Below are positions 54,693 to 64,000 of a stretch of 64,000 nucleotides of DNA, piece after piece; the first letter of the stretch is position 1, and every line of letters begins with the position of its first letter. Below the pieces are notes generated by a model. The model was not told where the DNA came from. It searched no databases and saw only the letters and a program-made list of their open reading frames with translations. The position numbers and the translations under genes are program-made. The stretch is from Brevibacterium gallinarum (GTDB lineage: Bacteria; Actinomycetota; Actinomycetes; Actinomycetales; Brevibacteriaceae). The stretch lies in contig NZ_JACSPY010000005.1 of NCBI RefSeq assembly GCF_014836885.1, positions 62,001 through 126,000 of the forward strand, read 5' to 3'.

Positions 54693-56633
54693 TCAGCCCT
54701 CGGCGACGCGGCTGGCGATGACGTCCATGACCGAGGCGTCGGCCAGGGTCGTCGTGTTGCCGATGCCGCGGTTCTCTGCGACGTCCTTGAGCAGGCGGCG
54801 CATGATCTTGCCGGAGCGGGTCTTGGGCAGCTCCTCGACGATGAACACCTGCTTGGGCTTGGCGATCGGGCCGATCTCGCGGCGCACGTGGTTCTGCAGC
54901 GCCGCGGCGGTGTCGTCGTCCTCGGTGGCCTTGCCGCGCAGCACGACGAAGGCGATGACGGCCTGGCCGGAGGTCTCGTCGGCGGCACCGACGACCGCGG
55001 ACTCGGCGACGTCGGGGTGGGAGACGAGCGCAGACTCGATCTCAGCCGTCGACAGGCGGTGGCCGGAGACGTTCATGACGTCGTCGATGCGGCCGAGGAA
55101 CCAGATGTCACCGTCGGCGTCGAAGCGCGCACCGTCACCGGCGAAGTACTGCCCTTCGACCTGAGACCAGTAGGTCTCCTTGAACCGCTCGGGGTCCTTG
55201 TAGATGCCGCGCAGCATCGCCGGCCACGGCTCGGTGATCGTGAGGAAGCCGGCGGCATCGGTCTCACACGGGTGGCCGGCATCGTCGACGACCTGGGCGC
55301 TGATGCCCGGCAGCGGACGCTGGGCCGAACCCGGCTTGAGGTCGACGGCACCCGGCAGCGGGACGATCATGTGCGCACCGGTCTCGGTCTGCCACCACGT
55401 GTCGACGATCGGGCAGCGCCCGCCGCCGATCACCTCGTGGTACCACAGCCACGCCTCGGGGTTGATCGGCTCGCCGACCGAGCCGAGCAGACGCAGCGAG
55501 GACAGGTCGAACTTCTGCGCGTGCTCGCGGCCCCACTTCATGCACGCCCGGATCGCGGTCGGGGCGGCGTAGAAGATCGAGACCTTGTACTTCTCGACGA
55601 TCTCCCACCAGCGGCCGCGGTGCGGGCTGTCCGGCGTGCCCTCGTAGATCACCTGGGTGGCACCGGCGGCCAGCGGGCCGTAGGCGACGTAGGAATGGCC
55701 GGTGACCCAGCCGACGTCGGCAGTGCACCAGAAGACGTCCTGCTCCGGCTTGATGTCGAAGCTGGCGTACATCGAGTACAGCACCTGCGTCAGATAGCCG
55801 CCGGAGGTGTGGAGGATGCCCTTGGGCTTCCCGGTGGTGCCCGAGGTGTAGAGGATGTAGAGCGGATGCTCGGAGTCGAAGAACTCCGGCGTGTGCGCAT
55901 CCGACTGCTGGTCCATCAGCTCTCGCCAGTACTGGTCGCGGCCGTCGGTCATCTCGATGTCGTTGCCGGCGCGCTCGACGACGACGACGTGCTTGACCGG
56001 AGTGTCGCCCTTGGCGAGCGCCTCGTCGACGGCCGGCTTGAGCGAGGACGGCTTGCCGCGCCGGTGGCCGCCGTCGGCGGTGATGACGACCTCCGCCTCG
56101 GCGTCCATGATCCGCGAGTGCAGCGCATCGGAGGAGAACCCGCCGAAGACGACCGAATGGGCGGCGCCGAGGCGGGCGCAGGCGAGCATCGCGATCGTCG
56201 CCTCGGGCACCATCGGCATGTAGATGGCGACCCGGTCACCGGACTTCACACCGAGGCTGGTGAGCATGTTCGCGGCCTTGCACACCTCGGCGGTGAGCTC
56301 GGCATAGGTGTAGGTGCGCGAGTCGCCGGGCTCGCCCTCGAAGTGGATGGCGACGCGGTCGCCGTTGCCGGCCTCGACGTGGCGGTCGAGGCAGTTGTAG
56401 GCGACGTTGAGGCGGCCGCCGACGAACCACTTGGCGAACGGCGGGTCAGACCAGTCGAGCGTTTCGGAGAAGTCGGTCTCCCAGTCGAGCAGCTCACGGG
56501 ACTTCTCCGCCCAGAAGGCGAGCGGGTCGGCTGCGGCCTTATCGTACTCGTCTGCTGTGACGTTGGCGTTGCGCTTGAACTCCTCCGGGGGCGGGAAGGT
56601 CTGGTCTGCGGGCTGCTGGCTCTGGTCTGTCAT
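54693..56633 (-). CDS. acs: acetyl-CoA synthetase
   Basis: 646-residue ATP-dependent acetate activating enzyme. The AMP-binding P-loop [18 protein letters not shown] is near residue 262, and [12 protein letters not shown] near 410 is the adenylate site. The C-terminal [13 protein letters not shown] (near 608) carries the lysine that is acetylated in Acs enzymes and reactivated by sirtuins. Start 56633 has GGAGGT at 8 nt; in-frame Met codons upstream lack this. A sirtuin gene is present at 30 kb. Confidence 0.97.
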   Translation of the reverse strand: MTDQSQQPADQTFPPPEEFKRNANVTADEYDKAAADPLAFWAEKSRELLDWETDFSETLDWSDPPFAKWFVGGRLNVAYNCLDRHVEAGNGDRVAIHFEGEPGDSRTYTYAELTAEVCKAANMLTSLGVKSGDRVAIYMPMVPEATIAMLACARLGAAHSVVFGGFSSDALHSRIMDAEAEVVITADGGHRRGKPSSLKPAVDEALAKGDTPVKHVVVVERAGNDIEMTDGRDQYWRELMDQQSDAHTPEFFDSEHPLYILYTSGTTGKPKGILHTSGGYLTQVLYSMYASFDIKPEQDVFWCTADVGWVTGHSYVAYGPLAAGATQVIYEGTPDSPHRGRWWEIVEKYKVSIFYAAPTAIRACMKWGREHAQKFDLSSLRLLGSVGEPINPEAWLWYHEVIGGGRCPIVDTWWQTETGAHMIVPLPGAVDLKPGSAQRPLPGISAQVVDDAGHPCETDAAGFLTITEPWPAMLRGIYKDPERFKETYWSQVEGQYFAGDGARFDADGDIWFLGRIDDVMNVSGHRLSTAEIESALVSHPDVAESAVVGAADETSGQAVIAFVVLRGKATEDDDTAAALQNHVRREIGPIAKPKQVFIVEELPKTRSGKIMRRLLKDVAENRGIGNTTTLADASVMDVIASRVAEG

Positions 56634-56919
56634 GTCGTGTACCTCCGACATCGTTGGGGAGCTGGGACAAAGGCCTCTGTGGTGCACCTTACATCGAATC
56701 CTCTCACCGGTTAAGACTGTTCATCTCAGTCGGCCACAGTGTGGGAAACGGCCGCAGGCTGGCGTCGGCAAGGGGTGATGTCGGTAAGCTAGCCCTCGAC
56801 ATGCTTACGTCCAGCGAAGGACCGCGGGACGCCGGGAGGCCGAGCAGGCCGCCGGTGGGCCGCGGGACTGAGACCCGGCCGCCGCGCCAGGTCACAACGA
56901 CTGAGGAGAACTTCCGATC

Positions 56920-59529
56920 ATGAGCACTCCCTACCAGCCTGGCGGACAGCAGCCGGATCCGCATCAGCCGACGCCTGCCTATGGCAGCCAGCCCGGCGCT
57001 GGATACGGCGCCGGTTACGGCGGACAGGATCCCGCAGCCTACGGCAGCCAGAACCCGGGCGCCTACGGCAGCCAGGGCCAGACCTACGGCCAGCCGCAGG
57101 GCCAGGCACAGGGCCAGCAGCAGGGTCAGGCGCCGCAGTCCGCGCAGTGGGATCAGCAGCAGGCTGGCTACGGCAGCCAGATGCCGGCCGCCTACGGCAG
57201 CCAGCCCGGTGCCGGATACGGCCCTGGTGGCTACCCGCAGCAGAGCGCAGCCCCGCGCCGGCCCGGTGCCGGACTGCTCGGGCCGCTGACGCTGCGCGAC
57301 ATCCTGCTTCTCGTCGGTGCGCTCTTCGGGCTCATCTCGCTCATCACTCCGTTCTGGCGCGACATGTACGGTTTCGGCTACGGGCTCGAGAACACCTTCC
57401 TCATGACGAGCAGGTACGGCTGGCAGATCGTTCTCATGTGGCCGCTGCTGCTCATCATCGCCGGGGTCATCACGCTGCTGAATAAGACGGTGCGCGGCTT
57501 CCCGCAGCGCATCGGCTCGCTCAGCCCCGATCAGCTCATCTCGGTGCTCACCTCGGTGGCCTTCGCCACCTGCGCCATCGAGATCGCGCTGACGGTGTTC
57601 TCGATGTCTGCCTGGCACGTCGGCGCGTACTTCGCCTTCGTCGGCGCGCTCGTGTCCTTCTTCGCCGGTGTCTTCACGATGCTGCCGTTCTTCGCTGCCG
57701 AGTTCGCCCAGCGGCCCGACAGCCAGGCACACCCGAAGGCCCGCCCCGTTACGCGCGATGCCGCGTCGACTGCTCCGGGACTCAGCCAGCAGGCCCAGCC
57801 GCACGTTCCGCACGGTCAGTACGACCAGTACGGTGCTCAGTCTCAGATGGGTCAGCAGGCCGGTCAGGGCCAGTTCGGTCAGCAGGACGGCCAAGGCCAG
57901 TTCGGTCAGGGCCAGTACGGCCAGCAGGGCCAGTTCGGTCAGCAGGATCAGTTCGGGGCCCAGCCGGGCTACGCGGCTGCCGACCAGCAGCAGGCCGGTG
58001 CGATGTCCGCTGGCTACGCCGACCCGCAGGCCTACGGTTCGCAGCCGCAGGCTTACGGCTCCCAGCCGGTAGGCCACGACGGTCAGCCACAGGCCTACGG
58101 CTCTCAGCCGGCAGGGTATGACGCGCAGCAGCATGCCTACGGCTCTCAGCCGACAGCCGGTGAGGCCCCGGGCGCTGATTCCGGCAGCCAGGGCGCTGGT
58201 GCCATCGCCGGTGCCGTCGGGGCCGGCGCGGCCGGAGCCGCAGCCACCGGCATCGGCATGAATGCCAGTGACACCGACGCGCAGGCCGGTGACTTCGCCG
58301 CCGGTGAGGAGCCGCGTCAGCAGCAGGTCTCCGACGACGGCCAGGCCTACCTCGGCAGCCACAGCGCCGATGCTCCTGAGCACGCGCAGAGTGAGCCGAC
58401 CCAGGCGTTCATGGCCGGCGGCCGCACCCACAGCGCAGACTTCAGCGATGCCGCAGTCGCAGAACCGGCAGCCGAGCACGGCTCCGACGAAGCAGCTGCA
58501 CAGAGCCCGGCAGGCGCTGACCTCGACGATGCCGATCGCATCGTCGTCGCCGACACCGTCCGCGGTGCTCCCGCTGAGACCATCAGCGAGGAATCGGCCG
58601 CGTCCGTAAGCGAGGCACCGGCGGAGACCACGGATCCGACCGAAACCGAGCGCACCGCGGCAGATGCCGGTGGTGAGACCGCAGCGGCTGCCGAGTCAGT
58701 CGGCACTGCTGATCCGACCGAGACCGAGCGCACGGCGGCAGCTGAATCCGACAGCCAGCCGGTCGACGCCAGCGGCTTCGGCACCGCGACTGCCGACACC
58801 TCGGACGCGGGCGTCTCCGGCGTGGACGGCTCGGGCGTGGACACCTCCGTCGCGGATACAGCAGCTGAGGAACCGGCCGTCGCGGCGCCAGCTGCCGAAG
58901 ATCAGGCTGTCGAAGCTCCGGTCGCCGACACCTCGGCGCCGGCTGCAGGCGAACCGGCAGCCGACCAGCCGGCCACCCGCCGGGAGGCGCGTGTGCGCGG
59001 CGAGCAGCAGGCCAGCGATGACCCGAACGAGCCAACCCAGTGGTTCCGGGCCTACGAGCGCGACACCTCGGGCGCGGCAGCGACCGGTTCGGGCAGCACC
59101 TCCGGCAGCACCGCCGCCAGCGATCTCGCCGACAGCGAGCAGACCGTTGCTGCAGGTGAGCCTGTAGTCACCGGCGATCCGTCGCTCGACCAGCCGACCC
59201 AGGCATGGAGCCCCGCGGTTGAGGCACAGGCGCCCGCCTCTGATGCGACACTCGACCAGCCGACCCAGGCGTGGAGCCCGGCAGCCGAATCGACGACCGA
59301 CACCGGCGAATCGGCCCAGGCCGTGCCCTCGGGTCAGGCCCAGCCGTTCTGGTTCGCCGTCCCGGAGCCGCGCGAGGCGATCGACCCGAGCACCGGCCGG
59401 CCGCTGTTCACCGTCACCCCCGGTGAGTGGTTCCTGGCGCTGTCGGACAACGGCACCACCTTCACCGTCCGGGATGCCACCGGACAGGAGGGACTGCTGC
59501 GCAACCTGGAGGGCATCCAGCGCGGCTGA
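56920..59529 (+). CDS. large membrane protein with disordered N- and C-terminal regions
   Basis: 869-residue protein of unknown function. Residues ~1-120 are Gly/Gln/Tyr/Ser-rich with repeated AYGSQ units. Residues ~125-260 contain four membrane helices (DILLLVGALFGLISLITPFW onwards). A second Gln/Tyr/Gly repeat region (~285-430) and a long acidic Ala/Asp/Glu-rich tail follow. The last ~65 residues are a compact conserved-looking module (FWFAVPEPREAID...GEWFLALSDNGTTFTVRDATG). AGGAGAAC precedes the ATG. The TQAWSPA motif occurs twice before the end module. It sits just upstream of the tad locus. Confidence 0.85.
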   Translation: MSTPYQPGGQQPDPHQPTPAYGSQPGAGYGAGYGGQDPAAYGSQNPGAYGSQGQTYGQPQGQAQGQQQGQAPQSAQWDQQQAGYGSQMPAAYGSQPGAGYGPGGYPQQSAAPRRPGAGLLGPLTLRDILLLVGALFGLISLITPFWRDMYGFGYGLENTFLMTSRYGWQIVLMWPLLLIIAGVITLLNKTVRGFPQRIGSLSPDQLISVLTSVAFATCAIEIALTVFSMSAWHVGAYFAFVGALVSFFAGVFTMLPFFAAEFAQRPDSQAHPKARPVTRDAASTAPGLSQQAQPHVPHGQYDQYGAQSQMGQQAGQGQFGQQDGQGQFGQGQYGQQGQFGQQDQFGAQPGYAAADQQQAGAMSAGYADPQAYGSQPQAYGSQPVGHDGQPQAYGSQPAGYDAQQHAYGSQPTAGEAPGADSGSQGAGAIAGAVGAGAAGAAATGIGMNASDTDAQAGDFAAGEEPRQQQVSDDGQAYLGSHSADAPEHAQSEPTQAFMAGGRTHSADFSDAAVAEPAAEHGSDEAAAQSPAGADLDDADRIVVADTVRGAPAETISEESAASVSEAPAETTDPTETERTAADAGGETAAAAESVGTADPTETERTAAAESDSQPVDASGFGTATADTSDAGVSGVDGSGVDTSVADTAAEEPAVAAPAAEDQAVEAPVADTSAPAAGEPAADQPATRREARVRGEQQASDDPNEPTQWFRAYERDTSGAAATGSGSTSGSTAASDLADSEQTVAAGEPVVTGDPSLDQPTQAWSPAVEAQAPASDATLDQPTQAWSPAAESTTDTGESAQAVPSGQAQPFWFAVPEPREAIDPSTGRPLFTVTPGEWFLALSDNGTTFTVRDATGQEGLLRNLEGIQRG

Positions 59530-59857
59530 CCCACCGCTGGCACCCTGAAGCACACTGCGCGCCCTGGCCTGCATCACCGATGCGGACCAGGGCGCGCAGT
59601 CGTGTGTGCAGGTCGACGGGCGGGAGGCGACGTGCGCGCAGAAGCTGTGGACGCGTGAGCGGATGCCGGCGCGCCGGTGGGCCCCGCAGCCGGGTCCAGC
59701 GCCGGTGAGATCTGCGATTCAGCGGGCTCACCAGCATCGACGCTGACGGCTGTGGACGCCGGTGACCTGTGGTCACAGGCGCCAGGTGTGGCCGTCGTCA
59801 TCCACAGCCGAGGCGGTCTGCGTCCTGGGGAGAATGGGTTCGGGTGAGGCTGAGCGC
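59530..59857. other. 328-bp region: terminator then tad promoter area
   Basis: A strong hairpin occupies 59554-59600. Several CTGTGGAC/CTGTGGTC-like direct repeats occur between 59647 and 59775. No additional gene is supported; alternative starts for the next gene lie within. Confidence 0.4.
59554..59600 (+). terminator. long hairpin terminator
   Basis: A 14-bp perfect outer stem (ACTGCGCGCCCTGG with its complement at 59587-59600) encloses a second GCATC/GATGC stem. Confidence 0.75.
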
Positions 59858-60901
59858 ATGTCCCGCATCGCGCTCGTCACCCAGCTGACCAGCCTCGCCG
59901 AGCAGTGCGCCGCACTCGCCGACGGCATCGGCATCCGCCTCGACGTGCTGGCTCCGCACTCCGGCGGCTGGCAGGACGCCGTGCTCGTCCTCCTCGGTGA
60001 GGATGTCACCGACCCGCTGCCAGCACTGTCCGCGCCGACGGTGCTCATCGCCGTCGACCACGCCGCCGAGGTGTGGCAGCAGGCCGCGCGGCTCGGCACC
60101 GACACCGTCGCAGTGCTGCCGGCCGCCGCCGAATGGCTCACCCAGCGGATGATCCACGCCGTCGAACCGCCCGGCAGCCCGGCCACCACGATCGGTGTCG
60201 TCGCCGGTTCCGGGGGAGCCGGCGCCTCGGTGCTGGCGTGCGCCCTCGCCCGCCATGCCGCGACCGAGGCGGTCGAGACGGTGCTGCTCGACGCCGACCC
60301 GCTCGGCGGGGGTGTTGATCTTGTGCTCGGCTACGAGAACATCGACGGGCTCAGATGGCCTGCGCTGACGACCTCGCGCGGGCGGCTGAGGCCCTCGACT
60401 CTGCCGCAGGCGCTGCCGCGAAGTGAGGGACTCTCCGTGCTGTCCTGGGACCGCGAGACCCACGCCGATCTCTCCGGCGACGTCTTCGACGCCGTCATCA
60501 CCGCAGCCCAGCAGGCCTTCGACCTCGTCATCGTCGACCTGCCCCGGCACGCCCCGGTCGAATGGGCCTCCAGCTGCCACCATCTCGTCCTCGTCACCCC
60601 TGCCCGCGTGCGCGCCGTCATCGCCGCCTCGTGCGTGGCCAGCCGGCTGCGGGCCGTCCATCCGGCTGTCGGCCTGGCCGTGCGCAGTGTCGACCGGCAG
60701 GGTCTCGACCCGGCACTCGTGGCCGACAGCATCGGGTTGGAGCTGCTCGGCAGCTACCGCGACGACCCACCCTTAGCCGCCCAGGTCGACCGCGGGGAGG
60801 GCATCCCCTATGCGCGCACCCGCCTCAAGCGGTTCGCCGCCGAAGTGCTCGACGGGATCCTCACAGACTCACCGCACTACGCCAGCGCAGGTGGCCGATG
60901 A
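59858..60901 (+). CDS. Ssd/CpaE-like (TadZ) septum-site/pilus ATPase
   Basis: 347-residue MinD/ParA-superfamily protein of the actinobacterial CpaE-homologue (Ssd) group, encoded at the start of tad loci. The N-terminal ~100 residues form the receiver-like domain. The P-loop reads VVAGSGGAGASVLACALA (near 113) and lacks the classical GKT lysine. LLDADPLGGGVDLVLG and IVDLPRHAPVEWA follow. Start 59858 is preferred, with 59834 possible. The stop overlaps the tadA start. Confidence 0.87.
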   Translation: MSRIALVTQLTSLAEQCAALADGIGIRLDVLAPHSGGWQDAVLVLLGEDVTDPLPALSAPTVLIAVDHAAEVWQQAARLGTDTVAVLPAAAEWLTQRMIHAVEPPGSPATTIGVVAGSGGAGASVLACALARHAATEAVETVLLDADPLGGGVDLVLGYENIDGLRWPALTTSRGRLRPSTLPQALPRSEGLSVLSWDRETHADLSGDVFDAVITAAQQAFDLVIVDLPRHAPVEWASSCHHLVLVTPARVRAVIAASCVASRLRAVHPAVGLAVRSVDRQGLDPALVADSIGLELLGSYRDDPPLAAQVDRGEGIPYARTRLKRFAAEVLDGILTDSPHYASAGGR

Positions 60902-62166
60902 GTGAGTGGCTCGAACCCGGACTCATCAACGATGTGCGCGCTCACCTGCTCGATCATCCCGGCCCGATCACAGCCTCGGCAGTGGCGACGGCAGTCCAGC
61001 GCACCGGGCGGGTGCTCGGCTCGGCGGCACTGCTCGAACTCGTCGCCCGGATCTCCGCGCAGCTGGCCGGGGCCGGCCCGCTGCAGCCGCTGCTCGATGA
61101 ACCAGGGGTCACCGACGTGTTCGTCAACGGCCCGCGTGACATCTGGGTCGACCGGGGCGCGGGCCTGACGCGGGTGCGGCTGTCGCTCGGCGGCGAATCC
61201 GATGTGCGCACGCTGGCCGTCAGGCTGGCAGCTCTCGGCGGCAGGCGCCTGGACGACTCGACCCCGCTCGTCGACGTGCAGCTGCCCGATGGCGTGCGGC
61301 TCAACGCCGTCATCCCGCCGCTGTCCGGCGAGCACACGATCATGTCCTTCCGCATCCCGCGCCCGCGCGGATTCACCCTCGCCGAACTCATCGACACCGG
61401 TGCGGTCCCGGCCGCCATCGCCGAGCTGCTGCACCAGATCCTGACCCGGCGGGCGAACTTCCTCATCTCCGGTGGCACCGGATCGGGCAAGACTGCCCTG
61501 CTTGGGGCGCTGCTGGCCGAATCGGCAGACGACCAGCGGCTCGTCATCGTCGAAGACTCCCGCGAACTCAGTCTCGACCACCCGCACGTCGTGCAGCTCT
61601 CGGCCCGCCAGTCCAATGTCGAAGGGGCCGGCACCGTGTCGCTGACCGACTTGGTGCGCAATGCGCTGCGAATGCGCCCGGACCGTCTCGTGGTCGGGGA
61701 GTGCCGCGGCGCCGAGGTGCGTGACATGCTCACCGCACTCAACACCGGTCACGAGGGCGGGTGCGCGACCATTCACGCCAATACCGGCGAGGCGGTGCCG
61801 GCCCGGCTGGAGGCCCTCGGCGCGCTGGCCGGGATGACTCCGGCCGCAGTGCGCTCCCAGGTCGCCAGCGCCATCGACGTCGTCATCCACATCCGCCGGC
61901 TGCGGACCGGTGAGGCAGCCGGGACCGGCGAGGCAACCGAGACCGGCGAGGCAACCGGGTCGGGTGCAGGTGCGCGTGCAGGTGCGGGTGCAGGTGCGGG
62001 TGCATCGCGCCAGGTGAGCGAGCTGAGCGTGCCGCGTGCCGAACCCGATGGCCGGATCGTCATGCACCCGGTCTGGCACGTCGGCACCGGCTTCGACGCC
62101 ACCGGCCTCGACATGCTCACCACCCTGCTCGCCGAACGCAGCGGCATCATCGGGCCACACCGATGA
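60898..62166 (+). CDS. tadA: TadA/CpaF-type pilus assembly ATPase
   Basis: 422-residue secretion ATPase powering Flp/Tad pilus assembly. N-terminal ATPase-1 region; Walker A is SGGTGSGKTALL (~190). The Asp box is VIVEDSRELSLDHPHVVQL and the Walker B region is RMRPDRLVVGECRGAEVRDML. A His box lies in NTGHEGGCATIHANT. A Thr/Gly/Glu then Ala/Gly repeat insert (GEATETGEATGSGAGARAGA, residues ~340-365) is unusual for the family. It is coupled both to ssd and tadB. Confidence 0.93.
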   Translation: MSEWLEPGLINDVRAHLLDHPGPITASAVATAVQRTGRVLGSAALLELVARISAQLAGAGPLQPLLDEPGVTDVFVNGPRDIWVDRGAGLTRVRLSLGGESDVRTLAVRLAALGGRRLDDSTPLVDVQLPDGVRLNAVIPPLSGEHTIMSFRIPRPRGFTLAELIDTGAVPAAIAELLHQILTRRANFLISGGTGSGKTALLGALLAESADDQRLVIVEDSRELSLDHPHVVQLSARQSNVEGAGTVSLTDLVRNALRMRPDRLVVGECRGAEVRDMLTALNTGHEGGCATIHANTGEAVPARLEALGALAGMTPAAVRSQVASAIDVVIHIRRLRTGEAAGTGEATETGEATGSGAGARAGAGAGAGASRQVSELSVPRAEPDGRIVMHPVWHVGTGFDATGLDMLTTLLAERSGIIGPHR

Positions 62167-62891
62167 CCGCCGTCATCCTCACGCTCATCGGCAGCCTGAC
62201 AGCCGCCGGCTGGTGGCTGCTGAGCGCTGACACGGCAGCCAGCCGGCTCGCCCAGCTGCTGCCCGGCAGACCTGGCCGCAGGCAGACCCCAACCCGGCCG
62301 AGTCTGTTCGCCCGCTGGCGCGGTCAGGGGAGCAGCGCCTCGGACCCGGACGATGAGTCCGCAGCGATCGCGATGATCGACAGGGCCGCTGCTTTGCTGC
62401 GCGTGGGCATGCCGCCGGAGGCGATCATGAGCCAGCTCGGCGAGCTCAGCGACGATCCCGTCAGCGCCGAGGTGCTCGGCCGCATGGCACGCTCGCTGCG
62501 ACTGGGCGAGCGCCCGCACGAAGCGATCCGCCGGCACGCCGGACAGCTGCCGGCAGCCCAGCACGACATCTTCGATGGAATGGCCGCCGTGTGGTTCGTC
62601 GCCGAGACCGCCGGCGCGCCGGCAGCCGACATGCTCGCCCGCTACGCGACCTCCTGCCGCGAGAAGGCCGACGCCGCCCGCGAACGAGCAGTGGCGCTGG
62701 CCGGCCCGACATCGACGGTGCGGGTGCTCACCTGGCTGCCGGTGTTCTCCCTCGGGCTCGGCGCGTTCATCGGCGCCAACCCGCTGCGCCTGGTGCTCAC
62801 CGTGCCCGGGGCGCTCAGCCTCGGCGGCGGCATCGCACTGCTGCTGGCCGGCCGCGCCTGGATGCGCAGGATGCTCAGGAGGGCGCAGTGA
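62163..62891 (+). CDS. TadB-like type II secretion F-domain membrane protein
   Basis: 242-residue inner-membrane component of the Tad pilus platform. A first helix at the N-terminus is followed by the T2SSF cytoplasmic domain (MIDRAAALLRVGMPPEAIM...) and two helices (VLTWLPVFSLGLGAFIGANPL and LSLGGGIALLLAG). The ATG overlaps the tadA stop and its stop overlaps the next GTG. Confidence 0.87.
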   Translation: MTAVILTLIGSLTAAGWWLLSADTAASRLAQLLPGRPGRRQTPTRPSLFARWRGQGSSASDPDDESAAIAMIDRAAALLRVGMPPEAIMSQLGELSDDPVSAEVLGRMARSLRLGERPHEAIRRHAGQLPAAQHDIFDGMAAVWFVAETAGAPAADMLARYATSCREKADAARERAVALAGPTSTVRVLTWLPVFSLGLGAFIGANPLRLVLTVPGALSLGGGIALLLAGRAWMRRMLRRAQ

Positions 62892-63607
62892 GCGGGTTCG
62901 TCATCGCCGTCATCGCTGTCATCGGCGCGCTCGTCGCGGCCGCCGTCGTGCTCTTCGATCCGGGTACCGCCGGCCGGCTCGCCCGGCTGAGCGGCAGCCG
63001 CACCCATCCCCGCGCCCGAGGCGGTGGTTGTGATGGCCGTGAGCCGGTCTCGAGCACCGGGTCGGGCGGCAGCGACTCGGCTGTTGACCGGCTGGCCTTC
63101 GACCTGGAGCTGGTGGCGATCTGCCTGCAGAGCGGCCTGACCCCGGAGCGGGCGCTGATGCTGGCAGCGCAGGCCGCCGGTGACCGCAGCGGGCTCGGCA
63201 GGCTGGGTCACGCGATCGCACTCGGGCAGCCGACTGAGAGGCAGCCGACCGAGAGCAGGCAGTCCGGGCCCGCGCACGCGGCAGCACACGAGGAGCCCGG
63301 CATCACCGGTGGCGGCTCAACCGGGCCGATCACCTCACGCCTTCCCGACACTGATGAGCGTTTGCGCCCGGTCGTCTCGCTCATCGACTTCAGCCGCCGC
63401 ACCGGTGTTGCCCTGGCCCCGCTGCTGCGCGGGCTGTCAGCGGATCTGCGCCGCAGCGAGCACCGCCGCCGTCAGCTGGCCGCCGCGCGGCTCGGTGTCA
63501 CCCTCGTCATCCCGCTGGGTGTGTGCATCCTGCCGGCCTTCATCCTGCTCGGCATCGTCCCCGTCGTCATCACTCTGGTCTCGGACATGGCAGGGGTGTT
63601 CCAGTGA
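62888..63607 (+). CDS. TadC-like type II secretion F-domain membrane protein
   Basis: 239-residue second platform protein. An N-terminal helix (FVIAVIAVIGALVAAAVVLF) is followed by a T2SSF region (AFDLELVAICLQSGLTPERALMLAAQ). A Gln/Ser/Thr/Pro insert (residues ~115-150) and the conserved C-terminal helix pair (LGVTLVIPLGVCILPAFILLGIVPVVI) complete it. The GTG start overlaps tadB. The N-terminal spacer contains a 14-bp word (63010-63023). Confidence 0.87.
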   Translation: MSGFVIAVIAVIGALVAAAVVLFDPGTAGRLARLSGSRTHPRARGGGCDGREPVSSTGSGGSDSAVDRLAFDLELVAICLQSGLTPERALMLAAQAAGDRSGLGRLGHAIALGQPTERQPTESRQSGPAHAAAHEEPGITGGGSTGPITSRLPDTDERLRPVVSLIDFSRRTGVALAPLLRGLSADLRRSEHRRRQLAAARLGVTLVIPLGVCILPAFILLGIVPVVITLVSDMAGVFQ

Positions 63608-63799
63608 GCGCGGCTGTGGATGACGGTCTCGCGTCTGCGCACACGGGTGTGGACGCACGTCGGCCATCCACACCTGAGAGGCGGTATCTGGAGACAGCCG
63701 GCTGGCCACCGGAGGCTGGGATCAGCTCGCCGACCCCTGGGTGCTCAGCCCGTGGGCAGCGCAGCTGGAGTCCGCAATAGCACACAGTGAGGAGACACC

Positions 63800-64000
63800 A
63801 TGGACACGACACGAGACCGCACAGCACCGGCACGCAGCCCGGACCAGCAGACGGCAGCCGGTGAGCAGACCCGCCTGCTGGCCCAGCGCATCAGCTCCGA
63901 TGAAGGCGCCACGACTGCCGAATACGCGATCACCACACTGGCGGCCTGCGGGCTGGCGGCACTGCTCGTGACCCTGCTCAAGAGCGAAACGCTGCTCGAG
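63800..64000 (+). CDS. Flp/DUF4244-type pilin (3' end outside window)
   Basis: This partial protein has 67 residues visible. After a basic/disordered leader the sequence SSDEGATTAEYAITTLAACGLAALLVTLLK matches the small Flp-like pilin signature: Gly before Ala/Thr, Glu-Tyr at +5/+6, then one hydrophobic helix. Processing would be expected after the Gly. GAGGAG lies just upstream. It is the pilin candidate of the tad locus. Confidence 0.85.
   Translation, partial: MDTTRDRTAPARSPDQQTAAGEQTRLLAQRISSDEGATTAEYAITTLAACGLAALLVTLLKSETLLE

Noticed and set aside
54612-56714. 700-codon plus-strand frame over acs
   Set aside because: Antisense shadow; acs on the minus strand has complete motifs and a good Shine-Dalgarno.
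63604-63780. 59-codon frame with a GTG overlapping the TadC stop
   Set aside because: The overlap is suggestive, but the translation is low complexity with no helix or motif. The pilin gene has its own ribosome site later.

Overview
The window is a stretch of a high-GC actinobacterial chromosome. The gene set suggests a Brevibacterium-like member of the Micrococcales. It includes a soxBDAG sarcosine oxidase operon beside a BCCT betaine carrier, a DUF222/HNH '13E12-type' protein, an Ssd/TadA/TadB/TadC pilus locus, a TIGR03085-type protein, and a RidA-NUDIX-MBL-Crp-Nth-NUDIX neighbourhood. The species assignment is inference; no rRNA, tRNA, CRISPR array or insertion sequence was seen.

Layout. 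1-5.6 kb: 3' part of an SDR, a proline-rich membrane protein, an AhpD-like protein, and a flavin amine oxidase coupled to an APC permease. 5.6-6.9 kb: an AT-richer island with an apparently frameshifted secreted cationic peptide and a small membrane protein, resembling a bacteriocin/immunity pair. 6.9-9.6 kb: an aldehyde dehydrogenase and an AraC-type regulator that fit amine catabolism. 9.7-17.6 kb: a mixed set (polysaccharide deacetylase, VWA surface protein, GNAT, cupin, SRPBCC, PepSY lipoprotein, DJ-1/PfpI, FCD-type GntR). 17.8-26 kb: soxBDAG under a GntR-type promoter/operator, a GyrI-like protein and a BCCT carrier. 26.4-29.4 kb: a MacAB-like ABC export operon. 29.5-32 kb: flavodoxin-like protein, sirtuin, TIGR03085 protein. 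32.2-36.1 kb: dnaX-recR. 36.4-37.2 kb: DUF2975/XRE pair. 37.5-39.8 kb: lysC-asd. 40.1-43.1 kb: zinc-type ABC importer. 43.1-46.4 kb: metallophosphoesterase and class A PBP. 46.6-53.9 kb: DUF4177-like gene, ridA, NUDIX, HNH, MBL, crp, nth, NUDIX. 54-56.6 kb: holin-like protein and acs. 56.9-59.5 kb: a large disordered membrane protein. 59.9-64 kb: tad pilus genes, cut by the window end.

Functional links. Betaine uptake and sarcosine oxidation sit together, as expected for use of methylated amines. The amine oxidase, permease, aldehyde dehydrogenase and AraC regulator form a second nitrogen-scavenging set. The sirtuin and acetyl-CoA synthetase are a plausible enzyme/substrate pair although 25 kb apart.

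The most unusual signal is not a gene. A 14-bp word, CGCCTCGGGNNCGG, occurs 24 times by eye on both strands, between genes and in the disordered linkers of unrelated proteins. Other recurrent traits are TANNNT boxes 6-7 nt before start codons (leaderless-type promoters) and many short intergenic tandem repeats.
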